A DNA stretch of 64,000 bases, from positions 1-64,000 of the forward strand of contig CALVUI010000001.1 in the NCBI GenBank assembly GCA_944363565.1. Reading direction: 5' to 3'. The notes below the pieces were generated by a model that was not told the DNA's origin, did not search any database, and was given only the letters and a program-made list of their open reading frames with translations. A program made the translations under genes and the position numbers. Positions 27,072-36,784 of this stretch are shown here, in pieces. The stretch comes from an uncultured Bacilli bacterium. GTDB lineage: Bacteria; Bacillota_I; Bacilli_A; RFN20; CAG-826. Every line of letters starts with the position of its first letter. Positions within the stretch are counted from its first letter, which is position 1.

Positions 27072-28216
27072 AGAAACTCTTGCTTTTAGGGGCCAGCGGG
27101 TCGATCGGAACCCAGTGCCTAGACCCCATCCGTGATTCCAAGGAATATGAATTGACCGCTTTGGCTTTTGGCCATCGAAATGAGATGATCGACCCACTTT
27201 TGCGTGAATTTCCTAGTGTCACCCATATTTCCCTCCTCGATACGAAAGCAGCGGCTTCTCTTAAAAAGAAGTTTCCGAAGATCCGTTTTTTCCATGGGGA
27301 AAACGGAGCCTATGCCTTGAGTAAGAAAGCCGATTACGATACGGCCGTCAACGCCATCGTCGGCTTTGCCGGCCTAAAGCCGACCCTCGGGGTCCTTAGA
27401 AGAGGCAAGGTCCTCCTCTTGGCCAACAAGGAATCCCTGGTCGTGGGTGGCCGTCTCGTCGATTCCTATTTGGAGAAATACGGAGGCCGCATTTACCCCA
27501 TCGATAGCGAACACGCCGCCATCGCCAAGTGCCTCTCCTTGGTCAAACCGGAAGAAGTCGAGGAAGTCATCCTCACCGCTTCCGGGGGACCCTTCAGGAG
27601 CCTTTCCCGTGAGGAGCTTGATGGTGTCACGGTCGAGATGGCCTTGGCCCATCCGACCTGGAAGATGGGGAAGAAGATCACCATCGATTCCGCCACCCTC
27701 ACCAACAAAGCCTTCGAGATCATCGAAGCCTGCTATCTCTTCCATCTTCCACCCGAGAAGATCCATGTCCTCATCCATCCCGAGTCCTTGGTCCATTCGG
27801 GCCTCAAGCTGAAGGACGGTTCCTATATTCTTGACTATGGGAAGCCCGACATGCACGGGCCCATCGCCTATGCCCTTTCCCTTGGAAAGAAGATCGAGGG
27901 GACCAAAAGGGTCGACAGTCTTGATGAACTAGAAGGCTGCCACTTCTACGAAGCCGATGAAAAACGCTTCCCGATGCTCGCCCTCGGCAAAAAAGTCTAT
28001 GAACTCGGGGGAACGGCCGGGGCCCTCATGAACGGAGCCAACGAAATGGGGGTCAATCTCTTCCTGGCAGGAAAGATTGCCTTCCCCTGTATCGAGAAGG
28101 GGACGGAGGCCGTGATTTCCCTTTATCGGAAGGGCAATCCCTCTTATCATTTCCTAGCGAAAGCCAACCATAGGGCCGGGAAGACCGTCTTAAGGCGCTT
28201 CGTTTCTTCTAAGTAG
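27068..28216 (+). CDS. dxr: 1-deoxy-D-xylulose 5-phosphate reductoisomerase
   Basis: NADPH-dependent first committed step of the MEP isoprenoid pathway. N-terminal nucleotide motif LLLGASGSIGTQCLD (5-19), the metal-binding IDSEHAAIAKCL, TASGGPFR, and HPTWKMGKKITIDSATL are all present. 382 aa, normal. Its presence shows isoprenoids are made by the MEP route, feeding uppS three genes upstream. Confidence 0.97.
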   Translation: MKKLLLLGASGSIGTQCLDPIRDSKEYELTALAFGHRNEMIDPLLREFPSVTHISLLDTKAAASLKKKFPKIRFFHGENGAYALSKKADYDTAVNAIVGFAGLKPTLGVLRRGKVLLLANKESLVVGGRLVDSYLEKYGGRIYPIDSEHAAIAKCLSLVKPEEVEEVILTASGGPFRSLSREELDGVTVEMALAHPTWKMGKKITIDSATLTNKAFEIIEACYLFHLPPEKIHVLIHPESLVHSGLKLKDGSYILDYGKPDMHGPIAYALSLGKKIEGTKRVDSLDELEGCHFYEADEKRFPMLALGKKVYELGGTAGALMNGANEMGVNLFLAGKIAFPCIEKGTEAVISLYRKGNPSYHFLAKANHRAGKTVLRRFVSSK

Positions 28217-28230
28217 AGGCAATAGCAACC

Positions 28231-29709
28231 ATGTGGGATACCGTCATTACCATCGTCATGCTCATCGTCCTCCTTCTGGTCCTCATCGGGTTCCACGAAG
28301 CCGGACACTTCGCCGTGGCCAAGATGTGCCACGTCTACTGCGCCGAGTTTAGTCTCGGCTTCGGGCCGAAGCTCTTTTCCCTCAAGCGAAAGAAGGGGGA
28401 AACGGCCTTCACGGTCCGGGCCTTGCCGCTTGGCGGCTATGTCTCGATGTACGGGGAAGAAGGGGACCTCGAGGAAGACGAGGAACTGAAGATCCCGAAG
28501 GAAAGAAGCCTCGAAGGGGTCGGTAAGCTCAAGAAAAGCGCCATCCTTTTGGCCGGGGTCTTCGTCAACTTCCTTTTGACCTTCGTCTTTTGCTACGCCT
28601 ACGCCCTCTGCTTCCCGGACTATAGCATCATCCGGGCCCCTGATTTTTCCTCCGACCTTACCTATAGCAACGGCTACCTTTCCCGGGTCTACGAAGCCGG
28701 GGAGGACGGTCCTCTTCCTTACGCCACCCCGGTCGGGGTCTTGTCCTTGGAAGACGAGGCCAATGCCGTCTTCGACTCAACGAGCGAATTCCCCTTTTAT
28801 TCCGGCATCGTCTTGAGCCAGCCGGCCCGTCCCGACCTGCCACAGGTCGGCGGCTATCTCTTCGATACCAATGTCACCATCGGGCAAGACCAGTACGTGG
28901 CCCTCTTTAGCCCTACCACCGTCACTTCCGAATCCTATCTAGTTGATTCCTTGGCCTTCTATCCGGCCATCACCTTGGATGAGGCCCGTTCGAGGGAAAA
29001 CGAATACAGCCGTGGGAACCGCGGCGACCTCGTCGACCTCCTGAGCCTCGATGACGAGACCCTTTCGAAGATCGGGGTCGAAGCCTATCCCGACCTCACG
29101 GCCGGGGCCCATAAGCTCGAAAACGGGGAAGAAGTGAAACTTCACGTTTCCACCCTCTCCCGGAAATCTTATTTGGACGAGGAAGGGCAAGAAGCCTTCC
29201 TTCTCGATGTTTCGACCTATAAACGACACGAAGTGGCCTTGAAAGTCATTCCCAGCGGCGAGAACTTCGTTTTGGAAACCGGGGACTTGGTTCTCAAACC
29301 GGCCGAGGTCTGGTATTCCTTCGCCGAAAGGATGGAAAACGGGACCGAACTCTGGAAGAGCCTTTGGATCAACATGGGGGCCGGCCTCTATGCCCTCTTT
29401 ACCGGGAACGTCGGCTCTCTCAGCGGCCCGATCGGAATCGGGGCCACCATGGGGACCTTGGCGAGAGCCAGTGGCTGGGCCTATAGCTTCTTCTACCTCG
29501 GAGCCCTTGTTTCCCTCAACCTTGCCATCATCAACCTCTTCCCCTTCCCGGGACTCGATGGTTGGCAACTTTTGACCACCGGTTATGAGGCCATCTTCAA
29601 GCGGAAGATCAGCGCCAAAACCAAATCCATCGTCAGCTACGTCGGCCTCGGCCTCCTTCTCATCCTTGCCATCTTCATCATGATTCAAGACATTGTGAGG
29701 GTCATCTGA
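28231..29709 (+). CDS. rseP: RIP site-2 zinc metalloprotease RseP
   Basis: Intramembrane protease cutting membrane-bound regulators and remnant signal peptides. HExxH zinc motif in GFHEAGHFAVAK (about 21-32) inside the first helix; the third zinc ligand in FPFPGLDGWQL (about 438-448) in the C-terminal helices. 492 aa, longer than B. subtilis RasP (422 aa): the periplasmic-side region (about 125-365) between the helices is expanded, and a PDZ domain is not clear by eye. The stop shares a base with the polC start. proS, often between them, is missing. Confidence 0.93.
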   Translation: MWDTVITIVMLIVLLLVLIGFHEAGHFAVAKMCHVYCAEFSLGFGPKLFSLKRKKGETAFTVRALPLGGYVSMYGEEGDLEEDEELKIPKERSLEGVGKLKKSAILLAGVFVNFLLTFVFCYAYALCFPDYSIIRAPDFSSDLTYSNGYLSRVYEAGEDGPLPYATPVGVLSLEDEANAVFDSTSEFPFYSGIVLSQPARPDLPQVGGYLFDTNVTIGQDQYVALFSPTTVTSESYLVDSLAFYPAITLDEARSRENEYSRGNRGDLVDLLSLDDETLSKIGVEAYPDLTAGAHKLENGEEVKLHVSTLSRKSYLDEEGQEAFLLDVSTYKRHEVALKVIPSGENFVLETGDLVLKPAEVWYSFAERMENGTELWKSLWINMGAGLYALFTGNVGSLSGPIGIGATMGTLARASGWAYSFFYLGALVSLNLAIINLFPFPGLDGWQLLTTGYEAIFKRKISAKTKSIVSYVGLGLLLILAIFIMIQDIVRVI

Positions 29710-32700
29710 TGCGCGAGAAGATGCGGACCTTCCTTTCCTCGATCGGAATCGGGGAACCGGAAACCTACGACATGGATTTCGTCAAGGTCACGGCCGGCAA
29801 GAACTATCTTGGCGAGCCGGTGGCGGAGATGGACATCAAGAAGCATCTCTTCTGGAATTACGAAGAACTCAAGCCCTTCGAAGAGGCCATGACCCGGGTT
29901 GGCTATTGCTGCCAATTGAACTTCGTCTATGAAGAGGAGCCAAGCCTCGAGGACGTCGATTCTTTGTTCCGCGACTTCTGCCTCGACGTCTTCCATCTCC
30001 TTCCTCCTAGGGCCCTCGTGGCCCTTGGAAAGGATAAGCTGGCCTTCCCGGTAAGCGACAGGATCTGGAACAAAATCCTCGCAGATTTCAATTCCCTTTT
30101 GGATTTTCTTTCCTATGGCAAAACGGTCGAGCAAGTGGACGAAAACGCACCAGCTCCCTCTCTAGAAGAAGAAATGCCGGTGGCAGAAAAGCCAAAACCG
30201 GTCGAACCGGTCAAGGTTGAAGAAACCCCCATTGCCATCTCGGAAGAAATTTCCGAGGAAAGGAAAGAAGCCCTGGCCGAGGCCGAGCAAAGCTACCTCC
30301 GTTCGGTCGAGGAAAATAGGAGGAGGCAGATCCGTCATAATAGAAGCGACGACTTCACCTACGTCCACACCATCAAGGAATTGAATGCCTATTCGGAAGG
30401 CAACTTCACGGTCGACGGCTTCGTCTACGAGACTAACCTCAGGACTAACAAGTTCGGGAAGATGACCAACATGCTATCCTTGGCCGATGATACCTCCGGC
30501 ATCCACGTGCGGATGGTCGAGGGCCGCAATGGTGTCGACGCCGACACCATCGCCTCTTTCGGGGAAATCAAGGACCTTGCCGGCTGCCGGCGCTACCGCG
30601 TTTCCGGGTATCTGGATTTTGATCGCTTCACGAGCGAAAAGATTTTGGTTTGCCAAAAGATTGAACCGGCACCTGATCTAGCAATGCGGACCGACGAGGA
30701 ACCGGTCAAACGGGTCGAGCTCCATCTCCATACCAAGATGTCGGCCATGGACGGAACCGGGGACATTGAGGACTACTGCAAGGCCGCCGAAGCCATGGGG
30801 ATGAGCGCCCTTGCCGTCACCGACCACGGCTGCCTCCAGTCCTTCCCGGCCGCCGAAAGGGCGGGAAAGGTCCATAACCTCAAGATCATCTACGGCTGCG
30901 AATTCTACATGTTCGATTGGCCGGTCTACGCCATGAGACCCAATGACGTTTTGTTGGAGAAGGGGCGCTACTGCGTCTTCGACTTCGAAACCACCGGCCT
31001 CTCCCAAAGAAACGACCGGGTCACCGAGTTCGGGGCCAAGCTCATCGTCAACGGGCAGGAAGTCGATTCGGCCCAGTTCTTCGTCAATGCCGGGGTCGAG
31101 ATTCCTCCTAAAATCGCCGCCAAAACCGGGATTACCAACGAAATGATCAAGGCCCATGGCATCTCGGAAGAAGAAGCCATCAAGAGGATCGAGAAGTTCA
31201 TGGAAGGGACGACCTTGGTCTCCCACAACGCTCCCTTCGACGTCGGCTTCCTCAACGAGATGAGAAGGCGCCACGGCTATGCCCCCATCGACAATCCGGT
31301 CGTCGATACCTTGGCCATTTCCTATTACCTTTTCCCCGATGCCGGACGTCATAACCTCGGAGCCTTGTCGAGAGCCCTGGGCTTAAGCGTCTACAACGAC
31401 GAAGAAGCCCACCGGGCCGACTTCGACGCCGGGGCCCTCAACGAGGTCTGGTTCTCGATCATCGCCCGTCTCCAGGAAGGCGGGAAGAAGCTGACCCTCC
31501 GCGATCTGGCCAATCTCCCGGTCGAGGAAAGGGGAATCTACAAGCACCTCAAGACCTACCACGTCGTGGCCTTGGCCAAGAACCAAGAAGGACTCAAGGC
31601 CCTCTACCGTTTGGTTTCCGACTCCTCGACTACCTATTTGGCTACCGGGGCGGTTTCGATGCCGAAGATCCCACGGTTTGAACTCGAAAGGGAGAGGGAA
31701 AACCTCCTTTTGGGTTCGGCCTGCTTCAACGGCGACGTTTTCGTCAGTGCAAGCGAGAAGACGGCCGAGGATCTGGCCAAGGCCATTTCCTTCTACGACT
31801 ACATCGAAATCCAGCCCAAGGAGAACTACCGCTACCTCGTCGAGATCGGGGACATGAGCAAGGCCCGCCTCGATGAAACGGTGGAATCCATATACAAGGA
31901 AGCGAGGAAGCAGGGAAAGCTCATCGTTGCCACCGGCGACGCCCACTACGTCAACCCCTCCGACAAGGTGACCAGAGACGTCTATATTTCGAGTTTAGGC
32001 TTGGGTTCCACGCCCCACCCCCTCTTCCCACGTTTCAGGGCCCGTCTACCTTATTTCCCCAACCCCGACCAGCATCTACGGACCACCAAGGAAATGCTCG
32101 ATTGCTTCAGGGAATGGCTCCCCGAGGAGGAAGCCAGGGAAGTGGTGGTCAATAACTCCCTCAAGATCGCCGACCTCTGCGAGCCGATCCAGATCCTCAA
32201 GACCAAGCTCTATACCCCCGATAGCAACCTTCCGGGTTCGGCCGAGAAGCTCAGGGCCCTCTGCTATGAAAACCTCCACAAGACCTACGGACCCAATCCC
32301 GATCCCTTGATTATCGATCGTTTGGAAAAGGAATTGAACGGGATCATCTCCAACGGTTACTCCGTCACCTATTACATCGCCCACCTCATCTGCAAGAAGG
32401 TCATGGAGGACGGTTACATCTTCGGGTCCCGGGGTTCGGTCGGTTCCTCCTTTACCGCCACCATGGCCGGGGTCACCGAGGTCAATCCCCTCCCGCCCCA
32501 TTACGTCTGCCCCAAGTGCTACCACTTCGAATGGGCCGACCCTCTGGTCCGTTCCGGTTTTGACTTACCGGATAAAACATGCCCGGTCTGCGGGGAAAAA
32601 CTCAAAAAGAACGGCCAGAGCATTCCTTTTGAAACCTTCCTTGGCTTCCACGCCGAAAAGGTCCCCGACATCGATCTCAACTTCCCGCCCGACTACCAGG

Positions 32701-34160
32701 CCTCGGCCCACGCCTTTGCCAGGCAACTGCTTTCGACGCCCGAGGAAAACGAGAAGTACGCCCGCCACGAGGTCGTCATCAATCCTCACGTCATCAGGGC
32801 CGGGACCGTCTCGACCGCCGAAAAGAAAAACGCCTTCGGCTACATCAAGAAGTTCTATTACCCCAACTTCCTCAAGAAGGACATCGAGGAGGCCAACCGC
32901 GTCTATTTGGGCTGGCTGGCCATGCGCTGCACCGGGGTCAAGAGGACGACCGGCCAACACCCGGGCGGCATCGTCGTCATCCCCAGCGACATGGACATCT
33001 TCGACTTCACGGCCTACCAACACCCGGCCGACAACTTCGAAGCCGACTGGCTCACCACCCATTACGAATTCGCGAGCATGCACGACTCCGTTTTGAAGCT
33101 GGACTTACTAGGTCACGTCGATCCCCAGGCCCTGCGTATGATGTCCCTTTTGACTGGAGTTTCGATCTACGACATCCCGATGGACGATAAGCGGGTTATC
33201 TCCCTCTTCAATAGCGAGCGCGAGCTCCATCTCGCCAAGAACCCCCTGAAGTTCAAGACCGGGGCCATCGGCTTACCGGAATTCGGGACCAACTTCGTCC
33301 AAGGGATCTTGGAGGAAGCAAGACCCAAGAACTTCAACGAGTTGCTTTGCATTTCCGGTCTCAGCCACGGGACCAACGTCTGGCATAGCAACGCCCAGGA
33401 CATCATCGCCGCCGGGACCGCCACCCTCACCAACGTCATCGGCTGCCGCGACGACATCATGAACTTCCTGATCTCCAAGGGGGTCGATGCCTCGGTGGCC
33501 TTCGATACGATGGAAAAGGTCCGTAAGGGCAAGGGTCTTGCACCAGAAAGGGAGGAAGAACTTCGGAAGGCCGGGGTTCCCGACTACTACATCGAGTCCT
33601 GCAAGAAGATCAAGTATCTCTTCCCCAGGGCCCACGCTACCGCCTACGTCATGGGGGCCATGCGAGTGGCCTGGTTCAAGCTTTACTATCCCCTCGAGTT
33701 CTACGCCACCTTCTTTACCCATCGTTCCGACAAGTTCAATCTCGAGGCCATGGCCGGGGGATACGGAGCTTTGTTAGACGACATCATCCGCCTCAAGTCG
33801 ATGGAGAAGATGACCGATCTCGACGAAGAAGTCCTCAAGACCGACACCGTCGCCCTCGAGATGGCCGACCGTGGTTTCAAGATCGAAAAGATCAACATCA
33901 TGGAGTCCTTGGCCTCCGATTGGCGGGTCTGCCATGAACGCAGATCCATCATCCCGCCCTTCAAGGCCATCTCCGGGTTCCCGGTCAAGACCGCCGAGGC
34001 CATCGTCGAGGCCAGGAAGAACGGGGAGTTCATCAGCAAAGAGGATTTGGCCGAACGGGCCCAGGTCGGGTCGGCGGCCATGAAGGTCCTCGATGAGCTG
34101 GGTGCCAACGACGGATTGGGCGAAAGCAATCAGATGTCCTTGTTTGACTTCTCCTTTTAG
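29709..34160 (+). CDS. polC: DNA polymerase III alpha subunit PolC
   Basis: Replicative polymerase of low-GC Gram-positives. 1483 aa with: N-terminal domain; OB fold (about 215-325); PHP domain beginning VELHLHTKMSAMDG (about 338); embedded DnaQ-type 3'-5' exonuclease starting YCVFDFETTGLSQRNDRV (about 420), ending with HRADFDA; second PHP half; zinc knuckle CPKC..CPVC (about 935-965); catalytic palm with PDIDLNF (about 982) and the fingers. PolC type (exonuclease inside PHP) excludes DnaE. Followed by tRNA genes. Confidence 0.97.
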   Translation: MREKMRTFLSSIGIGEPETYDMDFVKVTAGKNYLGEPVAEMDIKKHLFWNYEELKPFEEAMTRVGYCCQLNFVYEEEPSLEDVDSLFRDFCLDVFHLLPPRALVALGKDKLAFPVSDRIWNKILADFNSLLDFLSYGKTVEQVDENAPAPSLEEEMPVAEKPKPVEPVKVEETPIAISEEISEERKEALAEAEQSYLRSVEENRRRQIRHNRSDDFTYVHTIKELNAYSEGNFTVDGFVYETNLRTNKFGKMTNMLSLADDTSGIHVRMVEGRNGVDADTIASFGEIKDLAGCRRYRVSGYLDFDRFTSEKILVCQKIEPAPDLAMRTDEEPVKRVELHLHTKMSAMDGTGDIEDYCKAAEAMGMSALAVTDHGCLQSFPAAERAGKVHNLKIIYGCEFYMFDWPVYAMRPNDVLLEKGRYCVFDFETTGLSQRNDRVTEFGAKLIVNGQEVDSAQFFVNAGVEIPPKIAAKTGITNEMIKAHGISEEEAIKRIEKFMEGTTLVSHNAPFDVGFLNEMRRRHGYAPIDNPVVDTLAISYYLFPDAGRHNLGALSRALGLSVYNDEEAHRADFDAGALNEVWFSIIARLQEGGKKLTLRDLANLPVEERGIYKHLKTYHVVALAKNQEGLKALYRLVSDSSTTYLATGAVSMPKIPRFELERERENLLLGSACFNGDVFVSASEKTAEDLAKAISFYDYIEIQPKENYRYLVEIGDMSKARLDETVESIYKEARKQGKLIVATGDAHYVNPSDKVTRDVYISSLGLGSTPHPLFPRFRARLPYFPNPDQHLRTTKEMLDCFREWLPEEEAREVVVNNSLKIADLCEPIQILKTKLYTPDSNLPGSAEKLRALCYENLHKTYGPNPDPLIIDRLEKELNGIISNGYSVTYYIAHLICKKVMEDGYIFGSRGSVGSSFTATMAGVTEVNPLPPHYVCPKCYHFEWADPLVRSGFDLPDKTCPVCGEKLKKNGQSIPFETFLGFHAEKVPDIDLNFPPDYQASAHAFARQLLSTPEENEKYARHEVVINPHVIRAGTVSTAEKKNAFGYIKKFYYPNFLKKDIEEANRVYLGWLAMRCTGVKRTTGQHPGGIVVIPSDMDIFDFTAYQHPADNFEADWLTTHYEFASMHDSVLKLDLLGHVDPQALRMMSLLTGVSIYDIPMDDKRVISLFNSERELHLAKNPLKFKTGAIGLPEFGTNFVQGILEEARPKNFNELLCISGLSHGTNVWHSNAQDIIAAGTATLTNVIGCRDDIMNFLISKGVDASVAFDTMEKVRKGKGLAPEREEELRKAGVPDYYIESCKKIKYLFPRAHATAYVMGAMRVAWFKLYYPLEFYATFFTHRSDKFNLEAMAGGYGALLDDIIRLKSMEKMTDLDEEVLKTDTVALEMADRGFKIEKINIMESLASDWRVCHERRSIIPPFKAISGFPVKTAEAIVEARKNGEFISKEDLAERAQVGSAAMKVLDELGANDGLGESNQMSLFDFSF

Positions 34161-34169
34161 TTGTATAAT
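34144..34169 (+). promoter_or_regulatory. Promoter of tRNA-Pro
   Basis: Perfect TATAAT at 34164-34169, 19 bases before the tRNA. The -35 is poor: TTGACT at 34144-34149 is only 14 bases away, so spacing is not ideal. Lies across the polC stop codon. Confidence 0.5.
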
Positions 34170-34188
34170 CCAAGGCGCTGCAGCGCAG

Positions 34189-34265
34189 CGGGACATAGCA
34201 CAGCTTGGTAGTGCGCCTGGTTCGGGACCAGGAGGTCGCGGGTTCAAGTCCCGCTGTTCCGACCA
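34189..34265 (+). tRNA. tRNA-Pro (CGG)
   Basis: Cloverleaf with acceptor CGGGACA/TGTTCCG (34189-34195 with 34255-34261), anticodon stem CCTGG/CCAGG with loop TTCGGGA giving anticodon CGG, T-loop TTCAAGT and encoded CCA. Reads CCG. It is encoded right behind polC. Confidence 0.95.
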
Positions 34266-34276
34266 CTTGACCAATG

Positions 34277-34300
34277 AAGCCGACTCGTTCGGCTTTTTTC
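34277..34300 (+). terminator. Terminator of tRNA-Pro
   Basis: AAGCCGA (34277-34283), loop CTCGT, TCGGCTT (34289-34295), followed by a TTTTT run. Confidence 0.88.
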
Positions 34301-34392
34301 TTTGTTATAGGGAATACCGATCGTCAAAGAATGTTCTCGGACAAAGATAAACCATCCCAATTTATCGCGAAAGGTGGTATTATCACGGGGCT

Positions 34393-34469
34393 GCGCCCGT
34401 AGCTCAGCTGGATAGAGCACCTCCCTCCTAAGGAGGGGGTCAGGCGTTCGAATCGCCTCGGGCGCGCCA
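34393..34469 (+). tRNA. tRNA-Arg (CCT)
   Basis: Acceptor GCGCCCG/CGGGCGC, anticodon stem CCTCC/GGAGG with loop CTCCTAA, anticodon CCT (reads AGG), T-arm GGCGTTCGAATCGCC and encoded CCA. A TATTAT at 34378-34383 is its likely -10. Confidence 0.95.
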
Positions 34470-34482
34470 AGAAGGATTCGGT

Positions 34483-34507
34483 CCTACCTTAGAGGGTAGG
34501 GCTTTTT
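34483..34507 (+). terminator. Terminator of tRNA-Arg (CCT)
   Basis: CCTACC (34483-34488), loop TTAGAG, GGTAGG (34495-34500), then GCTTTTTC. Confidence 0.8.
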
Positions 34508-34792
34508 CTTTATAGCCAAAGTCAAAGGAATGGTATTTTTATCGCAAAACTCCCTTATCTTTCGGATTTTCCGAAAGAGACGCCCGGCTAGTCTGAAAGT
34601 CTTAATGGGTTGATGTCACCCTAGATCAAGGACAGATTCAGACGATTAAGAAGACCGAAGGGGACTTCAGGCGAACTCTACTACCGAGGACTCCAACTCT
34701 CCCTTTACGCGATTTCGGACTACCAGTCTTCAAGAAATTCATTGGTCCAACTCCTTATGAAAAATATCCTTTCTCCCGTTTTTTGTTTTCTA
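34508..34792. other. Spacer without recognisable gene
   Basis: 285 bases between tRNA units with no gene I can support. It contains a perfect 9-bp hairpin, TCTTTCGGA/TCCGAAAGA (34558-34566 with 34570-34578), without a T-run, and a set of inverted segments GTCTGAA, CTTAAT ... TTCAGAC, ATTAAG (about 34591-34651) whose order would make a pseudoknot. No match to tmRNA, 6S, SRP or RNase P cores was found by eye. Confidence 0.4.
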
Positions 34793-34821
34793 TTGACAAG
34801 GCCCCTTGCCATCCTTAAACT
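34793..34821 (+). promoter_or_regulatory. Promoter of tRNA-Ala
   Basis: TTGACA (34793-34798), 17-base spacer, TAAACT (34816-34821), about 27 bases upstream of the tRNA. A GCGC/GCGC hairpin lies in the 5' leader. Confidence 0.8.
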
Positions 34822-34848
34822 TCAAACTGCGCGATTTGCGCAAGTGTT

Positions 34849-34924
34849 GGGGCGTTAGCTCAGCTGGGAGAGCGCCTCCATGGCATGGAGGAGGTCGAGA
34901 GTTCGATCCTCTTACGCTCCACCA
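34849..34924 (+). tRNA. tRNA-Ala (GGC)
   Basis: Acceptor GGGGCGT/ACGCTCC, anticodon stem CCTCC/GGAGG with loop ATGGCAT, anticodon GGC (reads GCC), T-loop TTCGATC and encoded CCA. Confidence 0.95.
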
Positions 34925-34936
34925 ACACGTAAGATT

Positions 34937-34960
34937 CGGCCGTTAGGCCGTTTTCTTTTT
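34937..34960 (+). terminator. Terminator of tRNA-Ala
   Basis: CGGCC (34937-34941), loop GTTA, GGCCG (34946-34950), then TTTTCTTTTT. The T-tract lies at the -35 position of the next gene. Confidence 0.82.
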
Positions 34961-34972
34961 CTCCGTCCTTGC

Positions 34973-34984
34973 TAAACTCATGGC
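34973..34984 (+). promoter_or_regulatory. Leaderless promoter of the GH13 gene
   Basis: TAAACT (34973-34978), 6 bases, then ATG 34985; -35 region is the T-tract TTTTCT (34951-34956) of the tRNA-Ala terminator. No Shine-Dalgarno site. Confidence 0.55.
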
Positions 34985-36691
34985 ATGGAAAAAACTGCGA
35001 TATACCACCTCAATGATTCCTCCTATTGTTTTTCGACTTCTTTGAATCGCTTGGTTATCAGGCTTAGGACCAAACGCGACGATCCCGACATCAGCAAGAT
35101 CGAAGTCATGGTCATGCGGAAGTTTGCCAAGAAGCAAATTCCCCATATCTTCGAGATGCATAAACGGGCCCATGATGATCTCTTTGATTACTATGAGGCC
35201 GTTTTGACTATTCGGGATTCCCGTCTGATGTATGGGTTCTACCTCTATGACAAGGCGGGAAAGAGACACTGCTACGGGGAGATGGGCTTCTGCGAATCCT
35301 TCGATGACTTTGCCTGCGGGAACGGCTATTTCCAGATGCCGTATGTCAACAAAGCCGACCTTGTCAAAGAGAACGAGAAGTTCTCGGGACGGATCTTCTA
35401 TCAGATCTTCCCCGACCGCTTCGCCATCGGGGGAGAGCCGACCCTCAAGCCGACCATGGGGTGGGGCGATAAACCCGACCGCGTTTCCTTCGCCGGCGGG
35501 AACCTCCGGGGCATCATCGAACACCTCGATTATCTCAAGAACCTCGGGATCGGAGGGATCTACCTGACCCCGGTTTGGAAAAGCGACAGCAACCACCGTT
35601 ACGACACCTTGGACTACGGATATGTCGATCCGCGTCTAGGAAGTGACGAGGACTTGGTGGAGCTGGTCAAGAAGTGCCATGAGATGGATATTCTGGTCAT
35701 GCTCGACCTCGTCTACAACCACACCTCCTTCAGGCACCCCTATTTCCAGGACGTCCTGAAAAGAGGGAAGGAGTCGCCCTATTACGATTGGTACATCATC
35801 CATCATGATCCGGTCCGCTTCCTCGAAAGCGACTTCGAGCATTTCGGGAAGGCTAGGTACATGCCGAAGCTCAACATGTCCAATCCCGCTTGTGCCGACC
35901 ACTTCGTCGAAGTGGCTTTCGACATCGTCAAACGGTACGGCATCGATGCCTACCGCGTCGACGTCGCCGATGAGATCTCCCATCGCTTCTATACGCGTTT
36001 GAATAACCGCCTCAAAGACTACGACCCCGACTTCCTCATCATCGGGGAGAACTGGCATGAGGCTTCTTCCTTCCTGAACTCGGGTTTGGAGAACGACGGG
36101 ACCATGAACTATGCCCTCCGTTCTCTCCTTATCAAGGCCTTCGCCGAGGAGAAGATGACGGCCAAGGAACTAGAAGAGAAGATCACTTCCCTGTGGTTCC
36201 GTTATAAGGAAGGGACCTCCTTAAACATGCTGAACCTTCTCTCGTCCCACGATACCCCGCGTTTCTTGACCCTCTGCCATGAAGATAAGGCCCGCTTCCT
36301 AAGCGCCTATGCCTTCTTGCTTCTATTCCCAGGCATTCCCTATGTCTACTACGGGGATGAAAGGGGAATGGTCGGGGGAGACGATCCCGATTGCAGAAGA
36401 TGTTTGGAACTCGATAAGAACGATCCGGAAATCTACGAACCCATCGAGAAATTGATCCATCTTAGAAAGAAGATCGGCAAGACCTTCAAGGGTTATTCCC
36501 TGGCCCATAAAGGCGATGTCTTGGCTTTGACATTGACCTATGAAGGAGGGACGCTTTCCCTTCTCATCAATTTGGGAGAAGACATTCGCTTGCAGTCCAA
36601 TGTCGCTCACGAGGCTTCTTACCGTTATGACGGAAAAACCTTGAAGCACATGGGTTTTGCGGCTTTTTCGAAGAAAATCGTCATTGAGTAA
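34985..36691 (+). CDS. GH13 alpha-amylase family: neopullulanase/cyclomaltodextrinase type
   Basis: 568 aa, intracellular (no signal peptide). An N-terminal beta domain (about 1-120, CBM34-like as in GH13 subfamily 20) precedes the TIM barrel starting IFYQIFPDRFAIGG. Catalytic residues visible: nucleophile Asp326 (YRVDVADE), acid/base Glu355 (IIGENWHE), and transition-state Asp423 (SSHDTPR); DLVYNHTS is conserved region I. Such enzymes hydrolyse cyclodextrins, pullulan and maltooligosaccharides imported into the cell. With the GH31 enzyme and surface lipoprotein downstream it suggests alpha-glucan use; no sugar transporter is in the window. Confidence 0.9.
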   Translation: MEKTAIYHLNDSSYCFSTSLNRLVIRLRTKRDDPDISKIEVMVMRKFAKKQIPHIFEMHKRAHDDLFDYYEAVLTIRDSRLMYGFYLYDKAGKRHCYGEMGFCESFDDFACGNGYFQMPYVNKADLVKENEKFSGRIFYQIFPDRFAIGGEPTLKPTMGWGDKPDRVSFAGGNLRGIIEHLDYLKNLGIGGIYLTPVWKSDSNHRYDTLDYGYVDPRLGSDEDLVELVKKCHEMDILVMLDLVYNHTSFRHPYFQDVLKRGKESPYYDWYIIHHDPVRFLESDFEHFGKARYMPKLNMSNPACADHFVEVAFDIVKRYGIDAYRVDVADEISHRFYTRLNNRLKDYDPDFLIIGENWHEASSFLNSGLENDGTMNYALRSLLIKAFAEEKMTAKELEEKITSLWFRYKEGTSLNMLNLLSSHDTPRFLTLCHEDKARFLSAYAFLLLFPGIPYVYYGDERGMVGGDDPDCRRCLELDKNDPEIYEPIEKLIHLRKKIGKTFKGYSLAHKGDVLALTLTYEGGTLSLLINLGEDIRLQSNVAHEASYRYDGKTLKHMGFAAFSKKIVIE

Positions 36692-36784
36692 GAGCCATCC
36701 TTTCCCATCCCGCACGTTTTTTGCGTGAATTTTGACGCCAAACTTGTTTCTAACCGATACAATATAATAAAGGAGCGAAAGCGT

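Noticed and set aside
34508-34792. tmRNA, 6S RNA, SRP RNA or RNase P RNA
   Set aside because: None of their conserved core sequences is visible.
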